Source of the DNA: Ahrensia sp.
GTDB lineage: Bacteria > Pseudomonadota > Alphaproteobacteria > Rhizobiales > Rhizobiaceae
Length of the DNA stretch: 5,666 nt
Direction of reading: 5' to 3'
Assembly: GCA_024639025.1 (NCBI GenBank)
Contig: JAHEJF010000156.1
Span: forward strand, 1 to 5,666
The position numbers were made by a program, and so were the translations under genes. The number at the start of each line of letters is the position of its first letter. The first letter of the stretch is position 1. Positions 1-4,805 of this stretch are shown here, one piece after another. The notes under the pieces were generated by a model. The model ran no database searches, was not told the origin of the DNA, and saw only the letters and a list, made by a program, of their open reading frames with translations.

Positions 1-596
1 TTTTCAATTGCGCGTGCCCGCATTAGAACGTGCCAATGTGCTTGACCTGTTTGGCGTGTAAAAGCCGCGGGCGCAGTCAATACGTTGGCGCCGGCAAGTG
101 CTTGCTGCCGAAACAGGTCCGGAAAACGAATATCATAGCAAATCCCGAGTCCAAGCTGCATGTCTTCGACACCAACAACCCGCGCTTCACTTCCCGCGGC
201 ATAGATCGCAGATTCACGCCAGCTTTCGCCATTATCCAGGTCCACATCGAACATGTGGATCTTGTCATAAAATGCGACACGTTCGCCAGATGGCGAGAAC
301 AGGGCAGCGCGATTGGCAATCTTACCGTCCTCACGCAAAATTGGTGTCGAACCGATGTGTAGCCATATGCCGAGCCCAGAGGCGAGCGCTGAAGCTGCCT
401 TGAACGTAGGGTCATCGTCGTCGAACTTTACTGCCTCCAAAAGAGCAGCGCGTCGCTTCTGCAGCAGACCGGTCATTTCAGGCGTCTGTATATATTTTGC
501 GCCTGATCCTGCGGCCTGCCGCACCAAGTCGGACATTGCAGCAATGTTGGTCTCAGCTGTTACACCGGACCGCATTTGTACAACAGCACAACGCAT
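1..596 (-). CDS. Carbon-nitrogen hydrolase, Nit1/Nit2-like (probable deaminated glutathione amidase), 3' end outside window
   Basis: Nitrilase-superfamily amidase. Only the first 198 residues are in the window; family members of this type usually run to about 270-285. The complete Glu-Lys-Cys catalytic triad is visible: E40 in QTPEMTG, K112 in FYDKIHMFDVD, and C153 in GICYDIRFPDLF. The N-terminus (MRCAVVQMRSG) is the usual first beta strand. The YDKIHMFDVD and CYDIRFP signatures point to the Nit1/Nit2 branch rather than to nitrilases, N-carbamoylputrescine amidases or NAD synthetase domains. In that branch characterised enzymes hydrolyse the amide of deaminated glutathione or of 2-oxoglutaramate, in the cytoplasm. 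The ATG at 596 follows the grxC stop after a single base, so the two are probably co-transcribed and translationally coupled. A glutathione-repair role fits the glutaredoxin neighbour but is inference; exact substrate is not proven by sequence. Confidence 0.93.
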   Translation of the reverse strand, partial: MRCAVVQMRSGVTAETNIAAMSDLVRQAAGSGAKYIQTPEMTGLLQKRRAALLEAVKFDDDDPTFKAASALASGLGIWLHIGSTPILREDGKIANRAALFSPSGERVAFYDKIHMFDVDLDNGESWRESAIYAAGSEARVVGVEDMQLGLGICYDIRFPDLFRQQALAGANVLTAPAAFTRQTGQAHWHVLMRARAIE

Positions 597-597
597 A

Positions 598-855
598 TCA
601 AGCCGCTAACATTTGATCGAGTTTTCCTGCTCGCTCGAGCGCGAAAAGGTCATCACAACCGCCGATATGAATGTCGCCGATGAAGATCTGCGGAAAGGTG
701 GTTCCGCCATTGGATTTTTGGATCATTTCCTTTTTCAACTGCGGATTAAAAGTCGCGTCAAATTCATTCACCGCAGCCTGCTTTTTGCTCAGCAAGTTCT
801 TAGCTGCCGAGCAAAATCCACACATCTTGCGTGTATAAATCGTCACATTCGCCAT
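598..855 (-). CDS. grxC: Glutaredoxin 3 (GrxC)
   Basis: Small cytoplasmic thiol-disulfide oxidoreductase of 85 residues, the normal size for bacterial Grx3. It reduces protein disulfides and protein-glutathione mixed disulfides using glutathione. The dithiol active site is C12-G-F-C15, after the strand VTIYTRK. The cis-proline loop TTFPQIFIG and the glutathione-binding GGCDDL motif follow in the expected order, so the protein looks fully functional. The open frame extends upstream to 969, but the added residues resemble no glutaredoxin; the ATG at 855 begins the recognisable MANVTIYTRK and has an AGAGGA ribosome-binding site 6 nt upstream. It lies 73 bp downstream of comF and 1 nt upstream of the nitrilase-family amidase. 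An AT-rich promoter candidate lies in the comF-grxC gap, so the gene may be transcribed independently of comF. Confidence 0.96.
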   Translation of the reverse strand: MANVTIYTRKMCGFCSAAKNLLSKKQAAVNEFDATFNPQLKKEMIQKSNGGTTFPQIFIGDIHIGGCDDLFALERAGKLDQMLAA

Positions 856-861
856 AATAGA

Positions 862-867
862 TCCTCT
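862..867 (-). promoter_or_regulatory. Ribosome-binding site of grxC
   Basis: AGAGGA on the minus strand, 6 nt before the ATG at 855. It decides the grxC start in favour of 855 over the longer open frame. Confidence 0.7.
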
Positions 868-880
868 TTGACTCAACGGA

Positions 881-908
881 TATATATGTTTTTTCAGAGC
901 AATCGCAA
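881..908 (-). promoter_or_regulatory. Candidate sigma-70-type promoter for grxC
   Basis: On the minus strand TTGCGA (908-903) is followed after 16 bp by TATATA (886-881). The predicted transcription start is about 15-20 nt before the grxC ribosome-binding site. The elements match the -35/-10 consensus at about four positions each, and the spacer is 1 bp short of ideal. It sits in the only sizeable gap of the comF-grxC-amidase group, which favours a real promoter, but alphaproteobacterial promoters are loosely defined. Confidence 0.3.
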
Positions 909-928
909 ACAAATGCACATAAGTGTGA

Positions 929-1708
929 TCAAGAATTTGAGCGCGTGGAGGCCACGAAACCGGGAACAACTTGGCTGAATGTCAACATGTTAACTTGCTC
1001 GGCACCGGCTTTCAGAAGCGCCTTGCTTGCAGCGTTTGCAGTTGCTCCGGTGGTCAACACATCATCAATCAGCAATATTCGCCTTCCCGAGATGCTGATT
1101 TGCGAATGAACAGGTACCTTGAACGCGCCGCGAACATTTTCAGTTCGCTGGTTTCTGGTCAATCCAACCTGCTGTTCGGTGGCTTTGGAGCGGACCAAAT
1201 TATCGGGCAAAAAAGGCATGCCGGTTTTGCTTGCGATGGCACGGCCCAACTCTGCTGATTGATTGTAGCGCCGGATGAAATAGCGGCCCCGGTGCAATGG
1301 TACGGGTATGATAATGTCAGAGTTTGCAATAAGCTGGTTGCCTGCTCGGATCATCCAGTTGGCCATCCAGGGTGCAAGATCGGTGCGGTCACCGTATTTG
1401 AGCCTTGTCACGAGTTGACGGGCAATATCGATGTGGATGGTGGCCGAACGCGCGCGCGCGAATTGGGGTGGGTCGGCAAGGGCCTGTGCGCTTACCAAGC
1501 CGGCGCCAAAGTCCAAGCCAAACGGTGTGCCCATGATCTCACAAACCGGCTGTTCAATGAAATGCAAGCTAGACCAGCAGTTGGCGCACAGTGTCCCTTG
1601 CGCAGACACAAAGCCATTGCAAGACAAGCACGTATCAGGAAAGAATGTTTCAACTGTGCGCTTTGTGGCATTTTGCGCCCAGCTGACAATTTGCTGTTTC
1701 AATTCCAA
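929..1708 (-). CDS. comF: ComF family protein (double zinc ribbon plus phosphoribosyltransferase domain)
   Basis: ComF/GntX-like cytoplasmic protein, 259 residues from the chosen start (family usually about 220-260). Near the N-terminus two CxxC pairs (C27-L-S-C30 and C41-A-N-C44) form the zinc-ribbon element. The C-terminal half is a type I phosphoribosyltransferase fold: the PVPLHR segment (135-140), the RRYNQSAELGRAIA helix (146-159), and the PRPP loop ILLIDDVLTTGAT (211-223). In naturally competent bacteria ComF is needed for DNA uptake; in most Proteobacteria its function is unproven. The frame is open to a GTG at 1864, but that extension is unlike the family and would overlap the divergent methyltransferase gene by about 130 bp. 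The TTG at 1708 places the zinc ribbon at the usual distance, but has only a poor G-rich Shine-Dalgarno, so the start is uncertain while the gene itself is not. Confidence 0.9.
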   Translation of the reverse strand: MELKQQIVSWAQNATKRTVETFFPDTCLSCNGFVSAQGTLCANCWSSLHFIEQPVCEIMGTPFGLDFGAGLVSAQALADPPQFARARSATIHIDIARQLVTRLKYGDRTDLAPWMANWMIRAGNQLIANSDIIIPVPLHRGRYFIRRYNQSAELGRAIASKTGMPFLPDNLVRSKATEQQVGLTRNQRTENVRGAFKVPVHSQISISGRRILLIDDVLTTGATANAASKALLKAGAEQVNMLTFSQVVPGFVASTRSNS

Positions 1709-1732
1709 CCCGACCCCAGTAAGTCCAATTCC

Positions 1733-2563
1733 ATGACTGTTCGTGACATTATCGACAAAAGGGCGCTTGAGGCAATTGTGGCGCGCACAAAACGGTCTTC
1801 TGCAAGGGCAGAATTTTTGCTGGAGCGGATATGTTTGGACCTTGAGGAAAGACTTGAGACGCACACACGGAAATTCGCCAGCAAGGCGCTCATTTCACCG
1901 TGGTCGGACCATGATGGCTTTCAATTTCTTGATGCTGACACTTTTTCGGATTCCGTCTGGCTAGATGAGAGATTTGTTGTTCAGCCAGAAAGCTTTGAAC
2001 TGGTCGTGGATGCGGTCAACCTCCATCGGATTAATGATGTACCCGGCATGCTGGTTCAATACAAGAGAGCGTTGAAACCAGACGGATTATTCATTGCCTG
2101 TGTGCCTGGCGGCGACACTCTGACCGAATTGCGTCAGAGCCTGACTCATGCCGAATCCGAACTATATGGCGGTGTACATCCTCGCGTTCTGCCGTTCATG
2201 GATGTTCGTGATGCGGGCGCTTTGCTTCAACGCGCAGGGTTTGCTTTGCCGGTGGCCGATGTTGACAGTGTTGTGGTGCGCTATGATACCATGTTTGATT
2301 TGATGCTTGATATTCGAGCAATGGGTGAAACAAGCCCGCTAGCAGACCGACCCAAGCACTTGTCGACGGCCAAGCTATTTGAGCGGGCTGCAATTCATTA
2401 CGCGGAAAACTTCAGCGATCCGGATGGCCGCGTTCGCGCCACCTTCTCGTTTGTGTGGATGTCGGGTTGGGCGCCAGACGCATCTCAGCAAAAGCCGCTT
2501 AAGCCCGGTTCTGCAACGCATAGCCTCGCAGAGGCCTTAAAGGATGGAAATCAGGAAGGTTAG
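1733..2563 (+). CDS. NDUFAF5/BioC-like methyltransferase-family protein with degenerate SAM-binding motif
   Basis: Class I methyltransferase-fold protein, 276 residues, homologous along most of its length to mitochondrial complex I assembly factor NDUFAF5 and its alphaproteobacterial counterparts. Family landmarks: FLLERICLDLEERL (28-41), SFELVVDAVNLH (87-98), NDVPG (101-105), ALKPDGLFIA (113-122), GGDTLTELR (126-134), HPRVLPF (149-155), RDAGALLQRAGFALPVADVD (159-178), RAMGE (195-199), GRVRATF (232-238) and SQQKPLKPGSA (251-261). The N-terminal third is abnormal: between RKFA and SFEL, where relatives carry LDLG-type SAM motif I and the acidic loop, there are about 40 residues (ISPWSDHDGF and so on) with no glycine-rich loop, apparently some 20 shorter than usual. 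The usual Trp of the LxWVNDLP motif is Arg here. Other frames do not restore the motif. NDUFAF5 acts as an arginine hydroxylase on NDUFS7 in humans; the bacterial role is unknown. ATG 1733 has no strong ribosome-binding site. Confidence 0.88.
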   Translation: MTVRDIIDKRALEAIVARTKRSSARAEFLLERICLDLEERLETHTRKFASKALISPWSDHDGFQFLDADTFSDSVWLDERFVVQPESFELVVDAVNLHRINDVPGMLVQYKRALKPDGLFIACVPGGDTLTELRQSLTHAESELYGGVHPRVLPFMDVRDAGALLQRAGFALPVADVDSVVVRYDTMFDLMLDIRAMGETSPLADRPKHLSTAKLFERAAIHYAENFSDPDGRVRATFSFVWMSGWAPDASQQKPLKPGSATHSLAEALKDGNQEG

Positions 2564-2590
2564 ACAACGCTCGACGATGAAATATGGGCT

Positions 2591-2619
2591 GCATCGGGTT
2601 TTGAGACGGCACCCGATGC
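2591..2619. terminator. Perfect 9-bp hairpin between convergent genes
   Basis: GCATCGGGT (2591-2599) and its exact complement ACCCGATGC (2611-2619) flank an 11-nt loop. It starts 27 bp after the methyltransferase stop and lies before the oppositely oriented pilin gene ends, the expected place for a terminator. The tail after the stem is only weakly T-rich (TTAATCCTAT), so it may act as an mRNA 3' stabiliser or a weak bidirectional terminator. Confidence 0.5.
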
Positions 2620-2639
2620 TTAATCCTATGCATGCAGTT

Positions 2640-2660
2640 CAAGAAAAGGTAGGAACCTTC
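2640..2660 (-). terminator. Weak terminator hairpin at the end of the second pilin gene
   Basis: On the minus strand, directly after the pilin stop codon, GAAGGT-TCCT-ACCTTT forms a 6-pair stem (one G-U pair) with a 4-nt loop, running into TTTTCTT. The stem is short and overlaps the stop codon, but its position and T-rich tail fit intrinsic termination. Confidence 0.35.
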
Positions 2661-2878
2661 TAATTCAAGGCCTGCTGGATCTCGGAATTATTGTCGGAGA
2701 AAAGGAACTCGATTGCATCAAATGCAAGCCCGATACCACCCACTACGACAAGTGACAGCATGGTGGCGATTAGCCCGTACTCGACGGCCGTGGCTCCACT
2801 GGAGTCACGGAGAAAGTCAGTAACCAAGTCAGATAAACGAACTTGTCCTGTTTGGTGTAATATCAAAGCGCTGCCCAC
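2660..2878 (-). CDS. Flp/Fap-type pilin component, second copy (divergent, start uncertain)
   Basis: Prepilin of the Flp (type IVb) class, 72 residues from the GTG at 2878. The core motif SSGATAVEYGLIA has the prepilin peptidase (TadV/CpaA type) cut after G28, the Glu at mature position 5 and the adjoining Tyr that define Flp pilins, then a hydrophobic stretch MLSLVVVGGIGLAF that serves as membrane anchor and pilus core. Mature length would be 44 residues. The tail (FSDNNSEIQQALN) is polar and unlike that of the neighbouring pilin, so it may be a minor or specialised subunit. Start choice is open: GTG 2878 gives a 28-residue leader with poor Shine-Dalgarno spacing, while TTG 2827 gives an 11-residue leader matching the other pilin exactly in length but has no ribosome-binding site. 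A terminator-like hairpin lies just upstream, separating it from the first pilin gene. Confidence 0.88.
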   Translation of the reverse strand: MGSALILHQTGQVRLSDLVTDFLRDSSGATAVEYGLIATMLSLVVVGGIGLAFDAIEFLFSDNNSEIQQALN

Positions 2879-2890
2879 TTCTTTTCACCG

Positions 2891-2920
2891 AAAAAACTCA
2901 CATATTCTAAGGGTTGTGAG
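2891..2920 (-). terminator. Intrinsic terminator between the two pilin genes
   Basis: On the minus strand CTCACA (2920-2915) pairs exactly with TGTGAG (2902-2897) across a 12-nt loop and is followed at once by six T residues (2896-2891). It begins 8 nt after the first pilin's stop codon. Three A residues in the upstream flank can also pair with the U tract past one mismatch. The stem is short, so partial read-through into the second pilin gene is likely. Confidence 0.5.
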
Positions 2921-2928
2921 GTTTGACG

Positions 2929-3099
2929 TTATCCACTGACTGCCGAATCGACGCTGGTAGCGACACCATCGAACTTGGCGTTGAGTGCTGATCCAAGCGA
3001 AGTCGCACCGACAATTATCGCAATTGAGATCAAGGTTCCAATGAGACCATATTCGATTGCCGTGGCTCCGCTCTCATCTCGTAAAAATGACTTTATCAT
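2929..3099 (-). CDS. Flp/Fap-type pilin component, first copy (probable major Flp pilin)
   Basis: Type IVb prepilin of 56 residues, typical for alphaproteobacterial Flp pilins. It has a short basic leader MIKSFLRDESG, cleaved after G11 by a prepilin peptidase, then ATAIEYGLIGTLISIAIIVGA with Glu at mature position 5, Tyr next to it, and a continuous hydrophobic helix. The mature protein is about 45 residues with a small, Ala/Ser-rich tail. Flp pilins are exported and assembled by the Tad apparatus and mediate surface attachment; no Tad gene is inside this window. The ATG at 3099 is chosen because an AAGGAG Shine-Dalgarno lies 7 nt upstream, although the frame is open to 3135. The strong ribosome-binding site and following terminator suggest higher expression than the second pilin. 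A 129-bp upstream gap separates it from the membrane-protein gene and could hold its promoter. Confidence 0.95.
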   Translation of the reverse strand: MIKSFLRDESGATAIEYGLIGTLISIAIIVGATSLGSALNAKFDGVATSVDSAVSG

Positions 3100-3106
3100 G
3101 CGAGTT

Positions 3107-3112
3107 CTCCTT
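3107..3112 (-). promoter_or_regulatory. Strong ribosome-binding site of the first Flp pilin
   Basis: AAGGAG on the minus strand, 7 nt before the ATG at 3099. It is the best Shine-Dalgarno in the window and fixes the pilin start over the upstream in-frame codons. Confidence 0.75.
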
Positions 3113-3228
3113 TGGTGCCCGATCGTAAAGGGCAAAGGTTAACAGCGACCAGCCAAAACCTTAACGAACAATAGTGTTATGATTTCTGGTTATGTCGCCG
3201 TTATCAAACGCGGTGAACAATTCGCTAA

Positions 3229-3543
3229 TCAGCAATCACCAACCGCTGTACCGTTAGACCGCAAAATACATTTGGAAGACGGGTCCGATTGCAACACCGA
3301 ACGGCGGATAACATAGGTTTCTCCCGTCCTGTTGGGTGTGCTGGCAGTGGTAATCGGGTCCACGCTAAAATTGGCAAAGAGTCGATCATCTGAATCCCGA
3401 TTGAGTAATGGGGTTAGTATCAGCCCCATTGCTATGGCCAGACCACCAAAAAGCAGTGCGATACGCAAAGCGCCGCTGCCCGCTTCCGCCAGACCAGAAG
3501 ACTGCGGTTTGCGAATTTTCGCCCATTCTGATTCGTCACTCAT
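3229..3543 (-). CDS. Small single-pass membrane protein next to Flp pilin genes, function unknown
   Basis: I do not recognise a named family. The 104-residue protein has a hydrophilic N-terminus (MSDESEWAKIRKPQSS), one strong transmembrane helix at about residues 25-46 (ALRIALLFGGLAIAMGLIL within it), then about 58 polar residues ending in a fairly conserved-looking YVIRRSVLQ segment and two cysteines, C92 and the C-terminal C104. The Arg/Lys before the helix and the absence of a signal peptide predict N-terminus in the cytoplasm and the tail in the periplasm, where the two Cys could form a disulfide. It is transcribed in the same direction as, and upstream of, the two Flp pilin genes, so a role in pilus biogenesis or anchoring is plausible but only guilt by association. 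The frame is open to 3630; ATG 3543 is chosen because the protein then begins with an acidic, soluble segment, and its ribosome-binding site is weak (GGGGTAAG). Confidence 0.8.
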   Translation of the reverse strand: MSDESEWAKIRKPQSSGLAEAGSGALRIALLFGGLAIAMGLILTPLLNRDSDDRLFANFSVDPITTASTPNRTGETYVIRRSVLQSDPSSKCILRSNGTAVGDC

Positions 3544-3612
3544 CGTCTTACCCCAAGTTACCCATTTTGCGGTGAACGCAATTTTCATCGGGTTCAAAGT
3601 GACATTTTTACA

Positions 3613-3627
3613 TAAATGATTGATTAA
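3613..3627 (-). promoter_or_regulatory. Possible CtrA-like binding box upstream of the membrane-protein gene
   Basis: On the minus strand TTAA-N7-TTTA lies 70 bp before the start at 3543; the alphaproteobacterial CtrA consensus is TTAA-N7-TTAA, so one base differs. CtrA is known to control pilin genes in Caulobacter and relatives. A match this short in an AT-rich gap could easily be chance. Confidence 0.2.
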
Positions 3628-3643
3628 CAACGTTTGAAATTGG

Positions 3644-4045
3644 TCAGAGCAAGTCCTGCAAAGCCGGAATCAAAGGTTCATCAGCTGCGGGCATCGGATA
3701 GTCACGCAACTGGCTTGCGCGGACCCATTTTAATCTCTGGCCTTCTTTTGGTACCGGAATTCCCTCAAATTTGCGGCAAATGAACAGCGGCATCATGAGA
3801 TGAAATTCTTCATAGGAATGACTGGCAAATGTGAGCGGCGCCAAGCAATCCGCTTGCGTGACTATGCCAAGCTCTTCCTTCAGTTCCCTGATCAGGCTTT
3901 CTTCCGGGATTTCTCCTGTTTCAATTTTGCCGCCAGGGAATTCCCAAAGTCCAGCCATTGACTTGCCTTCCGGTCGCTGAGCCAACAACACCCTGTTGTC
4001 GGCATCAATCAGCGCACAAGCCACGACAATCATTATATTGGACAT
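3644..4045 (-). CDS. mutT: MutT-type Nudix hydrolase ((deoxy)nucleoside triphosphate pyrophosphohydrolase)
   Basis: Nudix pyrophosphohydrolase, 133 residues, the usual length for MutT. The Nudix box is perfect (GX5EX7REUXEEXGU): it starts at G39 in PGGKIETGE, continues through RELKEELGI and ends at I61, supplying the metal-binding glutamates. Other MutT features are the strand IMIVVACALID, the LLAQRPEGKSMAGLWEFPGG substrate-side segment (20-39), and LKWVRASQL near the C-terminus. MutT removes 8-oxo-dGTP from the nucleotide pool and so prevents A:T to C:G transversions; in this family substrate specificity cannot be read from sequence alone. The ATG at 4045 begins 4 nt after the GNAT stop, implying coupling in the argJ-GNAT-mutT operon; the in-frame TTG at 4093 would overlap the GNAT gene, and the ATG at 4033 is a possible shorter start. 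Confidence 0.93.
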   Translation of the reverse strand: MSNIMIVVACALIDADNRVLLAQRPEGKSMAGLWEFPGGKIETGEIPEESLIRELKEELGIVTQADCLAPLTFASHSYEEFHLMMPLFICRKFEGIPVPKEGQRLKWVRASQLRDYPMPAADEPLIPALQDLL

Positions 4046-4049
4046 CGGC

Positions 4050-4802
4050 TTAGTCTTTTTTGATGCGATAGGTGTAGGAGTATACTGTTTCAAATCCTAG
4101 GCGTGAATACAGCTCATTGGCGCTGGCATTGGCTTTTTCCACCTGAAGCCAACCTGATTTCGCTCCCTGGTGTTTTGCCCACCTTAAAGCGGTACGCACG
4201 ATGGACCGACCATAGCCGCGACCCTGGCAATCAGGCCGGACGCCAATATCAAACAAGCCAGCCAAATCATTGTCGTGAACGCAAAGCGCGCAGGCCACGG
4301 GCCCCTTTTCATCCTCCATGATGAAAAGTCCGCTCGGTGGTCTGATTGATTCCAGGACTTCGGTCAGTCCAGGTTTGTGTTCGGGATCTTCCATGCGAAT
4401 AGCAATTGAAGAATTGACAAATCGACCAATGTCCCTGCCTGGCAATTGATCAATACCGCTATCCAAATCCATGGAATCGAGCGACGAGATCATGACATTG
4501 GTCTCTCCCGCGCTTTGCCAGCCGCGCGCATCAAAATAGGCTTCGAGTTGATTTGGCGCCAAGGGTGACAATCTGAAGGTCAGTGGCCGGCTGTAGGATT
4601 CAAACCTGTGCTCCATGCGCGCAATGCGCGGCTCCATGTCTCGATGGTCGGCAGGATCGAGGGGGTTGACCGAATTGAGACGTCGCGATGGATGGCTGGC
4701 GGTCAGTCTTATTGCCCAACTGCCGTCATAATGAACAGAGGCTGCGGGCCAGGCCCGAAACCCCACGGCCTCCAGACGTCTTACAAGCGCAAGTTCAGGC
4801 AA
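4050..4802 (-). CDS. GNAT family N-acetyltransferase, TTG start, coupled to argJ
   Basis: 250-residue acetyl-CoA-dependent acetyltransferase. The C-terminal GNAT domain (about 125-245) carries motif A, VRPDCQGRGYG (188-198), whose QGRGYG loop binds the acetyl-CoA pyrophosphate, and motif B, NASANELYSRLGFE (225-238). The N-terminal half contains YDGSWAIRLTASHPSRRLNSVNPLDPAD (25-52) and SYSRPLTFRLSP (69-80), resembling a second, degenerate GNAT-like half of the kind seen in double-domain family members. The substrate is unknown. The start is TTG at 4802: an AGGAG lies 7 nt upstream inside the last codons of argJ, the gap to the argJ stop is 3 nt, and no ATG occurs nearby in frame. The position between argJ and mutT is typical of alphaproteobacteria; it may act on a small metabolite, but it is not needed for arginine synthesis by any evidence here. 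Confidence 0.92.
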   Translation of the reverse strand: MPELALVRRLEAVGFRAWPAASVHYDGSWAIRLTASHPSRRLNSVNPLDPADHRDMEPRIARMEHRFESYSRPLTFRLSPLAPNQLEAYFDARGWQSAGETNVMISSLDSMDLDSGIDQLPGRDIGRFVNSSIAIRMEDPEHKPGLTEVLESIRPPSGLFIMEDEKGPVACALCVHDNDLAGLFDIGVRPDCQGRGYGRSIVRTALRWAKHQGAKSGWLQVEKANASANELYSRLGFETVYSYTYRIKKD

Positions 4803-4805
4803 TTC

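Noticed and set aside
30..609. Several plus- and minus-strand open frames over the amidase region
   Set aside because: All are shadows of the nitrilase-family gene, which has all three catalytic residues in one minus-strand frame running off the window.
914..929. CACA-CTTA-TGTG hairpin after the comF stop as a terminator
   Set aside because: The stem is only 4 bp with no T-run; it is too weak to call.
856..969. N-terminal extension of grxC
   Set aside because: It has no glutaredoxin similarity, overlaps the end of comF and ignores the clear ribosome-binding site before 855.
1449..1460. (CG)6 alternating tract, possible Z-DNA
   Set aside because: It is explained by Ala-Arg codons (GCG CGC) in comF and has no repeat-array context.
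1259..1732. Long plus-strand open stretch in frame with the methyltransferase, antisense to comF
   Set aside because: It only looks like a 158-residue N-terminal extension. The sequence is the mirror of comF, has no methyltransferase-like residues, and the family begins at about 1733.
1709..1864. Upstream extension of comF to GTG 1864
   Set aside because: The 52 extra residues do not resemble ComF N-termini and would lie antisense to the methyltransferase start. The zinc-ribbon spacing fits a start near 1708.
2629..2636. TGCATGCA palindrome in the convergent gap
   Set aside because: An isolated 8-bp palindrome is expected by chance and has no flanking operator-like context.
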